This document shows, piece by piece, positions 36,467 through 44,281 of a DNA stretch of 64,000 nucleotides (its first letter is position 1; each line of letters starts with the position of its first letter). The position numbers and the translations under genes were made by a program. A model generated the notes under the pieces. The model was not told where the DNA came from and made no database searches. It saw nothing but the letters and a program-made list of their open reading frames with translations. This DNA comes from Nocardia carnea. Its GTDB lineage: Bacteria > Actinomycetota > Actinomycetes > Mycobacteriales > Mycobacteriaceae. The stretch covers positions 1 to 64,000 of the forward strand of contig NZ_JARWOV010000111.1 in the NCBI RefSeq assembly GCF_029868855.1, read 5' to 3'.

Positions 36467-36716
36467 CGAGTCCTTCTCTGGGCCTTCGCGGTCGGGCAAT
36501 ACCGCCATACGATCTCACCCAGCTCCGACAGATTTCGGATCCTCCGGTTGGGGCCGGAGAAACATGCGCGTGCGTTGGCGCGGCGAGCCGAAGACCTCAC
36601 CGCAGCAGTAAGCAGAGCCGAAGACATGCTCTACGGCGAGGGGCCCGTCGAATAACCACCCATTCATGGACACCGTGGTGTTGTGCATCGCCGGCGCGGT
36701 CGATCCGCGCCGTGCC

Positions 36717-37292
36717 TCACTTCGAGGGGCTGCTTGCCGACGTCGAGTGAATCGCACCAGGGGCTTCGGGTTGCCAGTCCTGCCACCGCGGAATCCACCA
36801 GCGGTCCCCGTGGTTCAGTGCGGAAGCGACGCGCTCTGCCTCGCGCCACACCTCGTCGGCTTCCTCTGTGGTGAGCCGGCCCTCGGCAACCTGCTTCGCG
36901 ACGTCGTCCCGGTCTTTCCACTGCCATTCGCTGTCCCCGACAACGATATCGAGGCCGTGATCGTCGGTGTCGAAGTAGCCGGCGCCGCGGTGGAAGGGCT
37001 TCTCGAAGTTGATGTACCAGTGGTCGAACCGGCCATGGCGGAAGAACGCCCACACCGAGTAGGCGTCGCCGGGCCGGTACAGCTGCAACACATTGCTGCC
37101 GGCCCAGCGGTCCTGGCCTGACCACGGATGCGGACCGAAGGGATGCGGCGGAAACGTGAACGGGGTGCCGTCCTCGATCCAGACGGCGAGGACATCATCA
37201 TCGGCGATCACTCGTACCGGCATCGTCATCCACATACGGTCGTGCAAGACTTCGCGTCGCTGCACCGTGGACCCGACCGCGAACCTGGGCAT
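36717..37292 (-). CDS. DUF402-domain protein
   Basis: A 191-residue protein whose middle matches DUF402: VWAFFRHGRFDHWYINFEKP and a following YFDTDDHGLDIVVGD-type sequence, the strands that carry the metal-binding acidic residues in this family. Members include nucleoside di/triphosphatases and the ribonuclease FAU-1 relatives. The C-terminus ends in a Ser-rich tail. ATG 37292 or GTG 37301 could be the start; ATG was chosen. Confidence 0.85.
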   Translation of the reverse strand: MPRFAVGSTVQRREVLHDRMWMTMPVRVIADDDVLAVWIEDGTPFTFPPHPFGPHPWSGQDRWAGSNVLQLYRPGDAYSVWAFFRHGRFDHWYINFEKPFHRGAGYFDTDDHGLDIVVGDSEWQWKDRDDVAKQVAEGRLTTEEADEVWREAERVASALNHGDRWWIPRWQDWQPEAPGAIHSTSASSPSK

Positions 37293-37374
37293 GGTAGCCA
37301 CGTTAGCCTGCCCGCATCGATGGTCCGCACCCGTAGGCGCGCGCTGCAGCCCGTCCCGGGATTCGTTGTTCGGG

Positions 37375-37941
37375 TCAGAGGCCTGGCCCGGCCGCGTAAA
37401 CGGTTGAGCCGCCGAACTCGAGCCGGTAGACCGCAGGCATCGGCATCGTCTGCTGGAACGCCCAGCTGACGCCAGAGCAACCGAGCCCGATCAGCGCTCG
37501 CGCGATGAACGTGCCGTGACTGCCGATGATGGCAGGTCGCCCCTGAAGGCCGTCGACGATATCGGTCAGTGTGTGGACCGCACGCTCGGTGAGTTCCTGC
37601 AGGCTTTCGGTACCCGGGCGCGACCACTGCGGGTGAGCCCAGCTCTGCGCGTAATGGCGCGCATAGTCGGGAGTTGGTTCGACTCCTGAATGCCACTCTC
37701 GTAGCCGCGGGTCGGTGTGGATCCGTAGGTTCCATTGCCGGGCCGCAGGTTCGAGGGTTTGGACCGAGCGCAGGTAAGGGCTCGATATGACCGCGCTGGG
37801 GTCGAGTTCGGCGAGGGAACCAGCGAGCTGGTTCGCCTGGGCCCTGCCTATGTCGGTCAACGGCCGCTGGTACTCGTTGGGCCCGTTCGGTGTGGGAGAG
37901 ACAGACTGAGCGTGCCGCACCAGGAAGATCGTGGACCTCAC
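37375..37941 (-). CDS. Histidine phosphatase family (phosphoglycerate-mutase-like) protein
   Basis: A 188-residue protein with the catalytic RHG-type motif as FLVRHAQS near the N-terminus (His10), the conserved SSPYLRSVQTLEPAA segment, the acid residue region LREWHSG and the second catalytic His in GSHGTFIARAL. It is likely a small soluble phosphatase; the substrate cannot be told. It sits upstream of and divergent from the serine hydrolase at 38419. Confidence 0.88.
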   Translation of the reverse strand: MRSTIFLVRHAQSVSPTPNGPNEYQRPLTDIGRAQANQLAGSLAELDPSAVISSPYLRSVQTLEPAARQWNLRIHTDPRLREWHSGVEPTPDYARHYAQSWAHPQWSRPGTESLQELTERAVHTLTDIVDGLQGRPAIIGSHGTFIARALIGLGCSGVSWAFQQTMPMPAVYRLEFGGSTVYAAGPGL

Positions 37942-38418
37942 GGGTGAAGTGTTTCAGCATTCTGTTTGCGGCGCCGCGTGCCCGCTTGTTTCCCGATACG
38001 ACAAGGGCTGACCCGCGCGTCCTGGGAGGCTCGGGCGTTCATCACACGGGCGCGCTGCGCTGTAAACGCCTCCAAGGGTGCGACCGTCACCTCGGCCCCG
38101 ACCATCGTGTACGGCTCCAACACACCGACAGCGGGCCGTCCATGTGTTTCACATGCACCTCGACGCCGCCCGAACCGGTCTCCGGCAACATATCCGCTGC
38201 CAGGGCAGCTACACGGATCGTGCCGCGCATACCTGGCAGCGCCCGAAGATCCATTTCCCTCACCCGCTGGGGTGCGGCGACCCAACAGCTCCAAGTGGCT
38301 ACCACATCGAACGATAGTGATCTGGATCACTGTTGAGGCTGACCGTAGGTCAGGGTGGAAGCTCGGCGCAGCGGCGCGACGCCGACTCGGACGTAACCGG
38401 CACGAAGGAGCAACCACC
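37942..38418. other. 477-bp non-coding gap
   Basis: No convincing gene. The reverse strand shows two short coding-like stretches in different frames (one containing GTIRVAALAADMLPETGSGG, another PYTMVGAEVTVAPLEAF) that may be remains of one small gene. The right end carries the palindrome at 38316. Confidence 0.35.
38316..38331. promoter_or_regulatory. 16-bp palindrome before the serine hydrolase
   Basis: AGTGATC, TG, GATCACT: perfect 7-bp arms with a 2-base centre, 87 bp before ATG 38419. The position fits an operator for the hydrolase gene, possibly used by the downstream MerR regulator or a distant GntR-type one. Confidence 0.5.
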
Positions 38419-39606
38419 ATGTCCAACACCCTTTCCGATCAGGACAAGAGCGCCCTGCGGGCTGCCCCGGTAGTGGCAGCTGCTACCGGGCCGGATCGCC
38501 CGGAGCTGCAGCAGGCGATCGAGAAGATCGTCGATTCCGGAGTAGCCGGTATCACGCTGCGCGTGCACGACGAGCGCGGCGAATGGGTCGGCAGTGCCGG
38601 GGTAGCCGAGCTGGGCGGGACCGCGAAGCCGCCGATCGACGGGCATGTCCGGATCGGCAGCAACACCAAGACCTTCACCGCGACGCTGGTGTTGCAGTTG
38701 GCGGCTGAGGGAAAGATCGGACTGGATGTCCCGGCGGTGGAGTACCTGCCCGAGTTCCCGCTCGATACGCGGATCACGGTGCGGATGCTGTTGCAGCACA
38801 CCAGCGGGGTGTTCAACTTCACCGGCGAGGTGTACGCCGACGGGACGGTCGTGCACGGGGTCCCTGTCCCCTTCGGCGCCACGGGCAAAGAGTGGGTGGA
38901 CAACCGGTTCCGGACCTACCGGCCGCAGGAGCTGGTGGAGTTGGCGTTGTCCAGGCCGGCGCGGTTCGAGCCGGGCGCGGGCTGGAGTTATTCCAACACC
39001 AATTATGTGCTGGCCCGGTTGCTGATCGAGAAGGTCACCGGCCGCTCGCTCGCCGAGGAGATGCAGCGGCGGATTCTGGGGCCACTCGGACTGGCGGGCA
39101 CCGTGGTGCCGGACGCCTCACCGGAGATCCCCGAGCCGCACGCGCACACCTACTACCGGTACGAGGACGCCGGCCGGCAGAAGACGATCGACATCACCCG
39201 ATACAACCCCTCCTGGGTCTCCACCGGCGGAGACATGATCTCGACCACCCAGGACCTGCACACCTTCATCGCCGCGCTGAACGGTGGCACGCTCCTGCCG
39301 GCCGAAGTGCTGGCCGAAATGCGCACACCGCAACCGACGGGTATCCCGAACATGGATTACGGCCTGGGCGTATTCGTGGTGACCACGGAGGACGGCGGCA
39401 CCCTCATCTCCCACAACGGCGGCAACGTGGGCGCCGCGGCACTGATGTACAGCACGCCCGACGGCGGCAAGACCCTGACCGCGGCCCTGAACTACGTGGA
39501 CGACGCCGACATGTCCCTCGCAGCCGCATTCCGGAACTCCCAGCAAATACTCGTCGACGCGGTGTTCTGCGCCGGACACACCGAACCGGCGCAACCGGCG
39601 GACTGA
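38419..39606 (+). CDS. Serine beta-lactamase/D-alanyl-D-alanine carboxypeptidase-like hydrolase
   Basis: A 395-residue beta-lactamase superfamily (class C/DD-peptidase-like) protein. The catalytic SxxK motif is GSNTKTFTA (Ser81, Lys84), the YxN motif is in GWSYSNTNYVLA, and the third motif region is LISHNGGNVGAAA (HxG type). No signal peptide is evident, so an esterase or peptidase in the cytoplasm is as likely as cell-wall function. ATG 38419 follows GAAGGAG. A MerR gene follows, separated by a strong hairpin. Confidence 0.9.
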   Translation: MSNTLSDQDKSALRAAPVVAAATGPDRPELQQAIEKIVDSGVAGITLRVHDERGEWVGSAGVAELGGTAKPPIDGHVRIGSNTKTFTATLVLQLAAEGKIGLDVPAVEYLPEFPLDTRITVRMLLQHTSGVFNFTGEVYADGTVVHGVPVPFGATGKEWVDNRFRTYRPQELVELALSRPARFEPGAGWSYSNTNYVLARLLIEKVTGRSLAEEMQRRILGPLGLAGTVVPDASPEIPEPHAHTYYRYEDAGRQKTIDITRYNPSWVSTGGDMISTTQDLHTFIAALNGGTLLPAEVLAEMRTPQPTGIPNMDYGLGVFVVTTEDGGTLISHNGGNVGAAALMYSTPDGGKTLTAALNYVDDADMSLAAAFRNSQQILVDAVFCAGHTEPAQPAD

Positions 39607-39626
39607 ATGCACGACTCGTCCACATA

Positions 39627-39666
39627 CTCGTGCTCGGCGACGGTGTGCGTAGTCGCCGAGCACGAG
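39627..39666 (+). terminator. Perfect 15-bp hairpin between serine hydrolase and merR
   Basis: CTCGTGCTCGGCGAC (39627-39641) and GTCGCCGAGCACGAG (39652-39666) are perfectly complementary around a 10-base loop. It begins 21 bp after the hydrolase stop and ends 20 bp before the merR ATG. It could be the hydrolase terminator, or an operator for MerR itself. Confidence 0.6.
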
Positions 39667-39685
39667 CACACGACAGGATGAACAG

Positions 39686-40471
39686 ATGAGGCACGGAGTC
39701 ACGATCGGGCAGGCGGCAGCGTTCGTCGGCGTCACGGTGAAGACGGTCCGGCATTACCACAAGCTCGGACTGGTCGAGGAGCCGGAACGCGACAGCTCCG
39801 GTTACCGGCGGTACGGATCGGCAGAGTTGTTGCAGCTGGTCCAGGTCCGGACACTGGCCACCGCCGGCGTACCGCTGGCCGAGATCGGACCTGTGCTCGA
39901 CGCCGACGCCGAACAGTTCGCCGCCGCTCTTGCCGCCGCCGAGCGGCGCCTGACCGATCAGATCGCGGACCTGTCCGCCCGGCGCGACACGCTGCACCGG
40001 CTCGCCGACAGCAACCGAGCCCTGCTACCCGACCGGGCCTGCGCGATCCTGGACCGCATGTCCGGTCTCGGCTTCGGTCCCGACTACGTGACAGCCCAAC
40101 GCGAGGCCCTGGTACTGACCCGGGCGCTGGTCCCGGAGGGCTTCGACGGTTTCCTGACCCAGCTCGAACACCGGCTCGACGACCCCGGGTACATCGACCT
40201 GACCAAACGCGCTGCGGAGGCCGAGAGCTGGGAGCCGGACGACCCCAGGATCGAAGAACTTGCGGCCGCCATGGCAGACCACTACCTGGCCAACCCCGCA
40301 CTGCTGGACAATCCCACCGGCCCGCATATCTGGGCCAACGCCGCCACCCAGTACCGGCTGATCAACAACCACCGCGAAGACCAGGCACCGATCTCGGCCC
40401 GGCTGACCGCGCTCACCGAGACGAAACTCCGCGCCGCCGGCATCTACATCCCCAGGCCGAACTCCTCCTGA
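39686..40471 (+). CDS. MerR-family transcriptional regulator
   Basis: A 261-residue regulator with a MerR helix-turn-helix at the N-terminus: TIGQAAAFVGVTVKTVRHYH then KLGLVEEPERDSSGYRRY. A dimerisation helix follows (about 80-115). The C-terminal 140 residues form an effector domain of the TipA/uncharacterised kind, ending in GPHIWANAATQYRLI and a short tail. It is downstream of and on the same strand as the serine hydrolase, which it may regulate. Confidence 0.9.
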   Translation: MRHGVTIGQAAAFVGVTVKTVRHYHKLGLVEEPERDSSGYRRYGSAELLQLVQVRTLATAGVPLAEIGPVLDADAEQFAAALAAAERRLTDQIADLSARRDTLHRLADSNRALLPDRACAILDRMSGLGFGPDYVTAQREALVLTRALVPEGFDGFLTQLEHRLDDPGYIDLTKRAAEAESWEPDDPRIEELAAAMADHYLANPALLDNPTGPHIWANAATQYRLINNHREDQAPISARLTALTETKLRAAGIYIPRPNSS

Positions 40472-40891
40472 CCACGCCGTGCGGGGACGGCGGCGGCGAT
40501 GAGCGTGTCGAGGGCCTGCCGAGATACCTGGAGCCGGGTGATGGCGTGCTCGATCCGAGCGTGTTCCCGGCGCAGTTGGGCGATCATTCCCGGGCACGGT
40601 GACGGTGCGAGTTCTTCGGCCTCGCCGTGTACGCAATGCAGAATCCCGGCGATGACGGTGGTGGTCAGGCCCGCGGCGAGTAGCGATCGGATATGCGCCA
40701 CCGTGGTGATATCGGACTCGGTGTAGTCGCGGTAGCCGTTGGAGCGACGCGCCGGTCGGAGCAAACCCCTGGTCCTCGTAGTACCTACGGCAGGTGATCA
40801 GGTTGGGCGAGGAAACGCTCAGCGCTTTCGCAGAGGCAGAATTCACCTCGCCCACAGACGAGCCTCGCCGGCTTTGCTTGTCCCTGGTCAT
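40444..40891 (-). pseudogene. Frameshifted second MerR-family regulator
   Basis: The reverse strand encodes CRRYYEDQG in one frame, and the continuation LLRPARRSNGYRDYTESDIT with VAHIRSLLAAGLTTTVIAGI in the next. Removing one T at about 40768 joins them into the MerR hallmark RYYEDQGLLRPARRSNGYRDY region. The stretch upstream of YYEDQG is also poorly conserved, so this looks like a decaying gene rather than a sequencing error, although an error is possible. Its 3' end overlaps the tail of the intact MerR gene by 28 bp. Confidence 0.72.
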
Positions 40892-41340
40892 TCAGTATGC
40901 CGAGCACAACTGGCGAATCCGCCATTACCACGCGGCACCAGCCCCAGCGCAGCTTTCGCTATGACCCGTAATGTATTGCGACGCCATAACACATCGGCCG
41001 GCCTGGCTCTTCAGAGATCCGGTTCTCGCAAACCCCAGGAAATCCCGGCGACGGTCCCGATCGAGCAGCGATCGGCGCGTTCGGGGTTCCATTGTTCGTG
41101 ACCACCGCCGCGAGCGCGGATGTGTGGCAGCCGGTGTTTCCCTCCCTTTGCCCGACGGCTGGTTCAGGGGCCGGCCTTGGCGATCTCGTCCCAGCCGTGG
41201 GTGGAGGCCCGGTGGCGAGGACGGCCGTGGCAGCGCCACCCGAACCGTACGTCTGATGGCGCGGCTTTCGACGGCCTCGCCGTCGCGCGACCGGAGCTGA
41301 CCTCAGCCGCTACTACCGCCCCGGCGAGCCCGGTCGCCTT
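40892..41340. other. 450-bp stretch without a recognisable gene
   Basis: Open frames here are short, Arg/Ser-rich and typical of non-coding high-GC DNA; no family motif was found. It separates the MerR remnant from the operator region of the next hydrolase. Confidence 0.4.
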
Positions 41341-41361
41341 TTCTTGACTGACAATCAAGAA
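41341..41361 (+). promoter_or_regulatory. Operator-like inverted repeat 1 (TTCTTG-N-CAAGAA)
   Basis: TTCTTGA (41341-41347), 7-base spacer, TCAAGAA (41355-41361). It shares its outer hexamers and spacing with the repeat at 41384, and lies 78 bp before the hydrolase start. Confidence 0.6.
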
Positions 41362-41383
41362 GTCCATATCGTGGCCGGAACAA

Positions 41384-41408
41384 GTTTCTTGGGTGTCGTC
41401 CAAGAAAC
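41384..41408 (+). promoter_or_regulatory. Operator-like inverted repeat 2 (TTCTTG-N-CAAGAA)
   Basis: GTTTCTTGG (41384-41392), 7-base spacer, CCAAGAAAC (41400-41408): perfect 9-bp arms, 30 bp before the hydrolase GTG. Two copies of one site 45 bp apart centre to centre imply cooperative binding by one regulator, perhaps the TetR protein encoded convergently at 42597. Confidence 0.68.
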
Positions 41409-41438
41409 CGTCCGGGCAGATAGGCGGAGGGAAATATC

Positions 41439-42563
41439 GTGAACCATGGCGAATCGAGCGCTCGGATGGGAGAGGGACTGCAGTTCGGTCGGCATGATGT
41501 TTCCTTCATCTCAGGGGGACAGCGATGTGCGGCCTGGCTGTACAGCCCGTCGGGTTCGGTGTCGCGGCGTCCGCTGGTGATCATGGGGCACGGGCTGGGT
41601 GCGGTGCGGCAGATGCGGTTGGACGCCTTCGCCGAGCGCTTCGCCGCTGCGGGTTGGTCGGTGCTGGTGTTCGACTACCGTCATCTCGGTGCCAGCGAAG
41701 GTGCACCGCGCCAACTGCTCGATATCGGCAGACAGCTCGCCGACTGGCATGCCGCCCTGGCATATGCGCGGTCGCTGCCGGAGGTCGATACCGACAGGAT
41801 TGCGTTGTGGGGCAGTTCTTTCGGCGGTGGTCACGTGCTGCAGGTTGCTTCTCGGGATCCGCGGGTGGCGGCGGTGGTGGCCCAGTGTCCGTTCACCGAC
41901 GGACCGGCCTCGTTGCGGTCGCGGCTACGGGCCGGACCGCTGAGTGCGGTGGCTCTGACCGCACTGGGCGTAGTCGACACCGTCGGCTCGTGGATCGGCG
42001 CGAAGCCACTACTGGTGCCGATGGCGGGCGCGTCGTGGATGCCGGCGTTCGTGGCCTCACCCGATGCGGTCGCCGGAGCTTCGGAATTGCTACCTGCCGG
42101 GACCCGGTTGTCCCGGCGCACCAGCACGCTACTGGCACGGTTGCCCTCGTTTCGGGCGCAGGTGTCGAAGAACATCGTCATGACCGCCGTCGAGGACGGC
42201 GCCGAGCACCCGACGATGGTGGGCCGTGACAGCATGTGGGGAGTCCTGCGGGGCGCCGACGGCGATTTCGACGCCGCCAACGCAATCGCCGCCCGCCTGG
42301 TCCTACGATTGCCGCTGTATCGGCCCGGGCGCGCCATGGCCCGCACCACCACACCGACACTGCTGTGCGTATGCGACCACGATGCCGCGGCCCCCGCGAA
42401 AACCACACTGCGCCGCGCCGGAGGCTTGGCCCATGTCGACGTCCGGACCTATCCCTGTGACCACTTCGACATCTATGTAGGCCCGGTCTTCGAACGGGCG
42501 GTCAGCGACCAGATCCATTTCCTGGCCACACAATTCGGTGACGCCGCGGCCACCGCGCCGTAG
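41439..42563 (+). CDS. Alpha/beta hydrolase
   Basis: A 374-residue hydrolase related to the one at 22377 but longer. Oxyanion region MGHGLGAVRQ, nucleophile elbow WGSSFGGGH (Ser about residue 127), acid in CVCDHDAAAP, His in PCDHFDIY. The middle cap domain (about 165-280) contains ASWMPAFVASPDAVAG. GTG 41439 follows GGAGGG with good spacing. Two matching inverted repeats lie upstream and a TetR gene is convergent downstream, so it is probably an inducible esterase/lipase-type enzyme; the substrate is unknown. Confidence 0.88.
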   Translation: MNHGESSARMGEGLQFGRHDVSFISGGQRCAAWLYSPSGSVSRRPLVIMGHGLGAVRQMRLDAFAERFAAAGWSVLVFDYRHLGASEGAPRQLLDIGRQLADWHAALAYARSLPEVDTDRIALWGSSFGGGHVLQVASRDPRVAAVVAQCPFTDGPASLRSRLRAGPLSAVALTALGVVDTVGSWIGAKPLLVPMAGASWMPAFVASPDAVAGASELLPAGTRLSRRTSTLLARLPSFRAQVSKNIVMTAVEDGAEHPTMVGRDSMWGVLRGADGDFDAANAIAARLVLRLPLYRPGRAMARTTTPTLLCVCDHDAAAPAKTTLRRAGGLAHVDVRTYPCDHFDIYVGPVFERAVSDQIHFLATQFGDAAATAP

Positions 42564-42596
42564 CAGGCGCGATCGTCGAGACCGGATCGGAAACGG

Positions 42597-43157
42597 TCAG
42601 CCGGCCGTAACGGCGATGCCACGCGCACTGTGCAGGAGCGTCTCGATCACCGCACGTTTGCGGGAGTCCTCCCCCGGGTGCATCAGCAATCCCTCGACGA
42701 CGAAAACCCCGATCTCGACCATCGCCGCCAGCTCGTCCTCGGCAACCCCGATCTCGGCCAGATCGACCATGAACAACGCCTCGGCCACCGTGTGGAACTG
42801 TTCGTGCCAATCCCGGACGGACTGCGATTCCTTGGCTCGGGCGTGCACTGTGGTCACCAACCGGCTCGCCTGTTCCAACTCGCCGACCACCCACAGCAAA
42901 CGATCGACCACATCGCGGGCGCCCATAGCACCGTAGCGATCCATCGCCTCGGCCAGCACCTCATCGAGCACCGCGATCAACACAGCGTCCTTGTCACGGA
43001 AATACCAGTACAGCGTGTTGGACACCACGCCCGCGTCCTGGGCGATCCGTGTCATCGACGTCGCGTCGTAGCCCTGCTCGGTGAACAACCGCCGAGCAGC
43101 GGCCACGATCTCGGCCCGCTTCTCCTCGCGATCTCGAGGACGTCTGTTTCGAGGCAT
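42597..43157 (-). CDS. TetR-family transcriptional regulator
   Basis: A 186-residue regulator. Helix-turn-helix: IVAAARRLFTEQGYDATSMT followed by AGVVSNTLYWYFRDKDAVLI. The N-terminus is basic (MPRNRRPRDREEKRAE), and ATG 43157 is chosen because homology starts there; the open frame extends upstream without similarity. It is convergent with the hydrolase at 41439 (33-bp gap) and is the closest candidate to bind the two TTCTTG-N7-CAAGAA sites. Confidence 0.88.
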   Translation of the reverse strand: MPRNRRPRDREEKRAEIVAAARRLFTEQGYDATSMTRIAQDAGVVSNTLYWYFRDKDAVLIAVLDEVLAEAMDRYGAMGARDVVDRLLWVVGELEQASRLVTTVHARAKESQSVRDWHEQFHTVAEALFMVDLAEIGVAEDELAAMVEIGVFVVEGLLMHPGEDSRKRAVIETLLHSARGIAVTAG

Positions 43158-43765
43158 CTCCGGTCCCGACTCGTCGCTGTTACACCGCGGCCCGAGCCTA
43201 TCCCGGACATTCCTCGAGTATGCGGCGGGTGCCCACCCCATAGCCGGCAGTTGCGTTGGAAGAAGCTGCTGCGCGGGCGAGCGGCTGCACCCGTTCGCGG
43301 ACCCCATCCACGAACGAGTGCGCCGATGCCGCCGGGTGAGCGCGCCGGCAGTCCGTATCGATATGAGTGGCGAGTCGAAGGCGAGGTCGCTGTCGATCTC
43401 ACCGGCCGGCAAGGTGTCATGGCACGCGCGATCGCGTTTGGCCGGGACATGCCGGGGTAGGACGGCGCCATGCTGGTTCGAAACCTCGCCGGCGGGCCAT
43501 ACGACCTCGGACGCACCCCGGCCGACGTCGGCGCCGTGGTGCTCACCAGTGCGCATTTCGACCACGTCGGTTCCGACCGGCATGTGCACCGGACGTGGGA
43601 CGTGCCCGACTACACCCACGAAGGCGGTCGATCTCCGGCTGTCCACCCGTACCCGCTACAAGCGGGAACGCAACCCGCTGTCGATCCGATACGCATGCCG
43701 CGCCGCACCGCTGAGGCGCTCAGACCGCAGGGTCACCGGTCGATCACTCGAAAGGAGCAGGCGAG
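43158..43765 (+). other. 608-bp gap with a metallo-beta-lactamase-like fragment
   Basis: From 43470 the forward strand reads MLVRNLAGGPYDLGRTPADV then GAVVLTSAHFDHVGSDRHVH, recalling the metallo-beta-lactamase motif (xVVLTHxHxDHxG). The upstream part is cut by a stop at 43458 and the downstream part lacks the rest of the family. It is probably a gene remnant; the remaining sequence shows nothing. Confidence 0.4.
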
Positions 43766-44281
43766 GTGCATTATCTCGACAAGGCGAAACAAGAGCTGAC
43801 AACACTCGTCGGCAGAGCCGCGGGGTCGGTGAGCCGTGGCAGCAGCAGCCAAACCCTGACGATGCAATGTTCACGCGCAGCTGCGGAACAGTTGTGGCGT
43901 ACCCCTGAGGACCTGTCTCAGGTCTTCCGTGGAACGGCCGAGGTCCGCTCGACCGCCGCCGACCGCTACGCGTGGACAGTCGAGCGACCGGGCGAAGCGC
44001 CCCTCAGCTGGGAAAGCACACTCGTCACGACAGACAGCGGCCTGCGATTCGTCGATGCGAGCGATACCGACCTCGTGCAGATCGAGCTCGAGTTCGCGGC
44101 CGCGCCACACGAATCGGGCACCGAGGTCCGGATATCCGGCCGAGCGCCGCTACCGGAGCAGCTCACCGGCGCGGCGCTGTTCACGGTTCTCTATCGAGCG
44201 CGTGCGTTGTTGCAAACAGGCGAAGTCCCCACGCTCGAGCGCAACCCGAGCGCTCGCCACCGATCTGCCGAGGAGAAGTGA
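43766..44281 (+). CDS. SRPBCC-like small protein upstream of alcohol dehydrogenase
   Basis: A 171-residue soluble protein. The body has SRPBCC/START-like features (ETVERPGEAPLSWES-type strands, seen as WTVERPGEAPLSWESTLV, then VQIELEFAAAPHESGTEVRI), suggesting a ligand-binding or polyketide-cyclase-type fold. GTG 43766 follows AAGGAG by eight bases. The stop overlaps the ATG of the dehydrogenase gene (TGATG), so the two are coupled. In related actinomycetes this kind of small protein commonly precedes zinc-dependent alcohol dehydrogenases; its exact role is unknown. Confidence 0.75.
   Translation: MHYLDKAKQELTTLVGRAAGSVSRGSSSQTLTMQCSRAAAEQLWRTPEDLSQVFRGTAEVRSTAADRYAWTVERPGEAPLSWESTLVTTDSGLRFVDASDTDLVQIELEFAAAPHESGTEVRISGRAPLPEQLTGAALFTVLYRARALLQTGEVPTLERNPSARHRSAEEK

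Noticed and set aside
36542-36655. Forward-strand coding-like fragment ending MLYGEGPVE
   Set aside because: Helical and protein-like but only about 37 residues, with no start, ribosome binding site or recognised family; at most a relic.
37942-38305. Possible small reverse-strand gene upstream of the phosphatase
   Set aside because: Two short protein-like stretches lie in different frames and no family match was recognised; too weak to call a pseudogene.
37966-38418. N-terminal extension of the serine hydrolase back to 37966
   Set aside because: The extension is Arg-rich, non-homologous and spans a palindrome; ATG 38419 has a good ribosome binding site.
42597-43646. Long 349-residue form of the TetR regulator
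   Set aside because: Only the part from ATG 43157 has TetR similarity and normal length.
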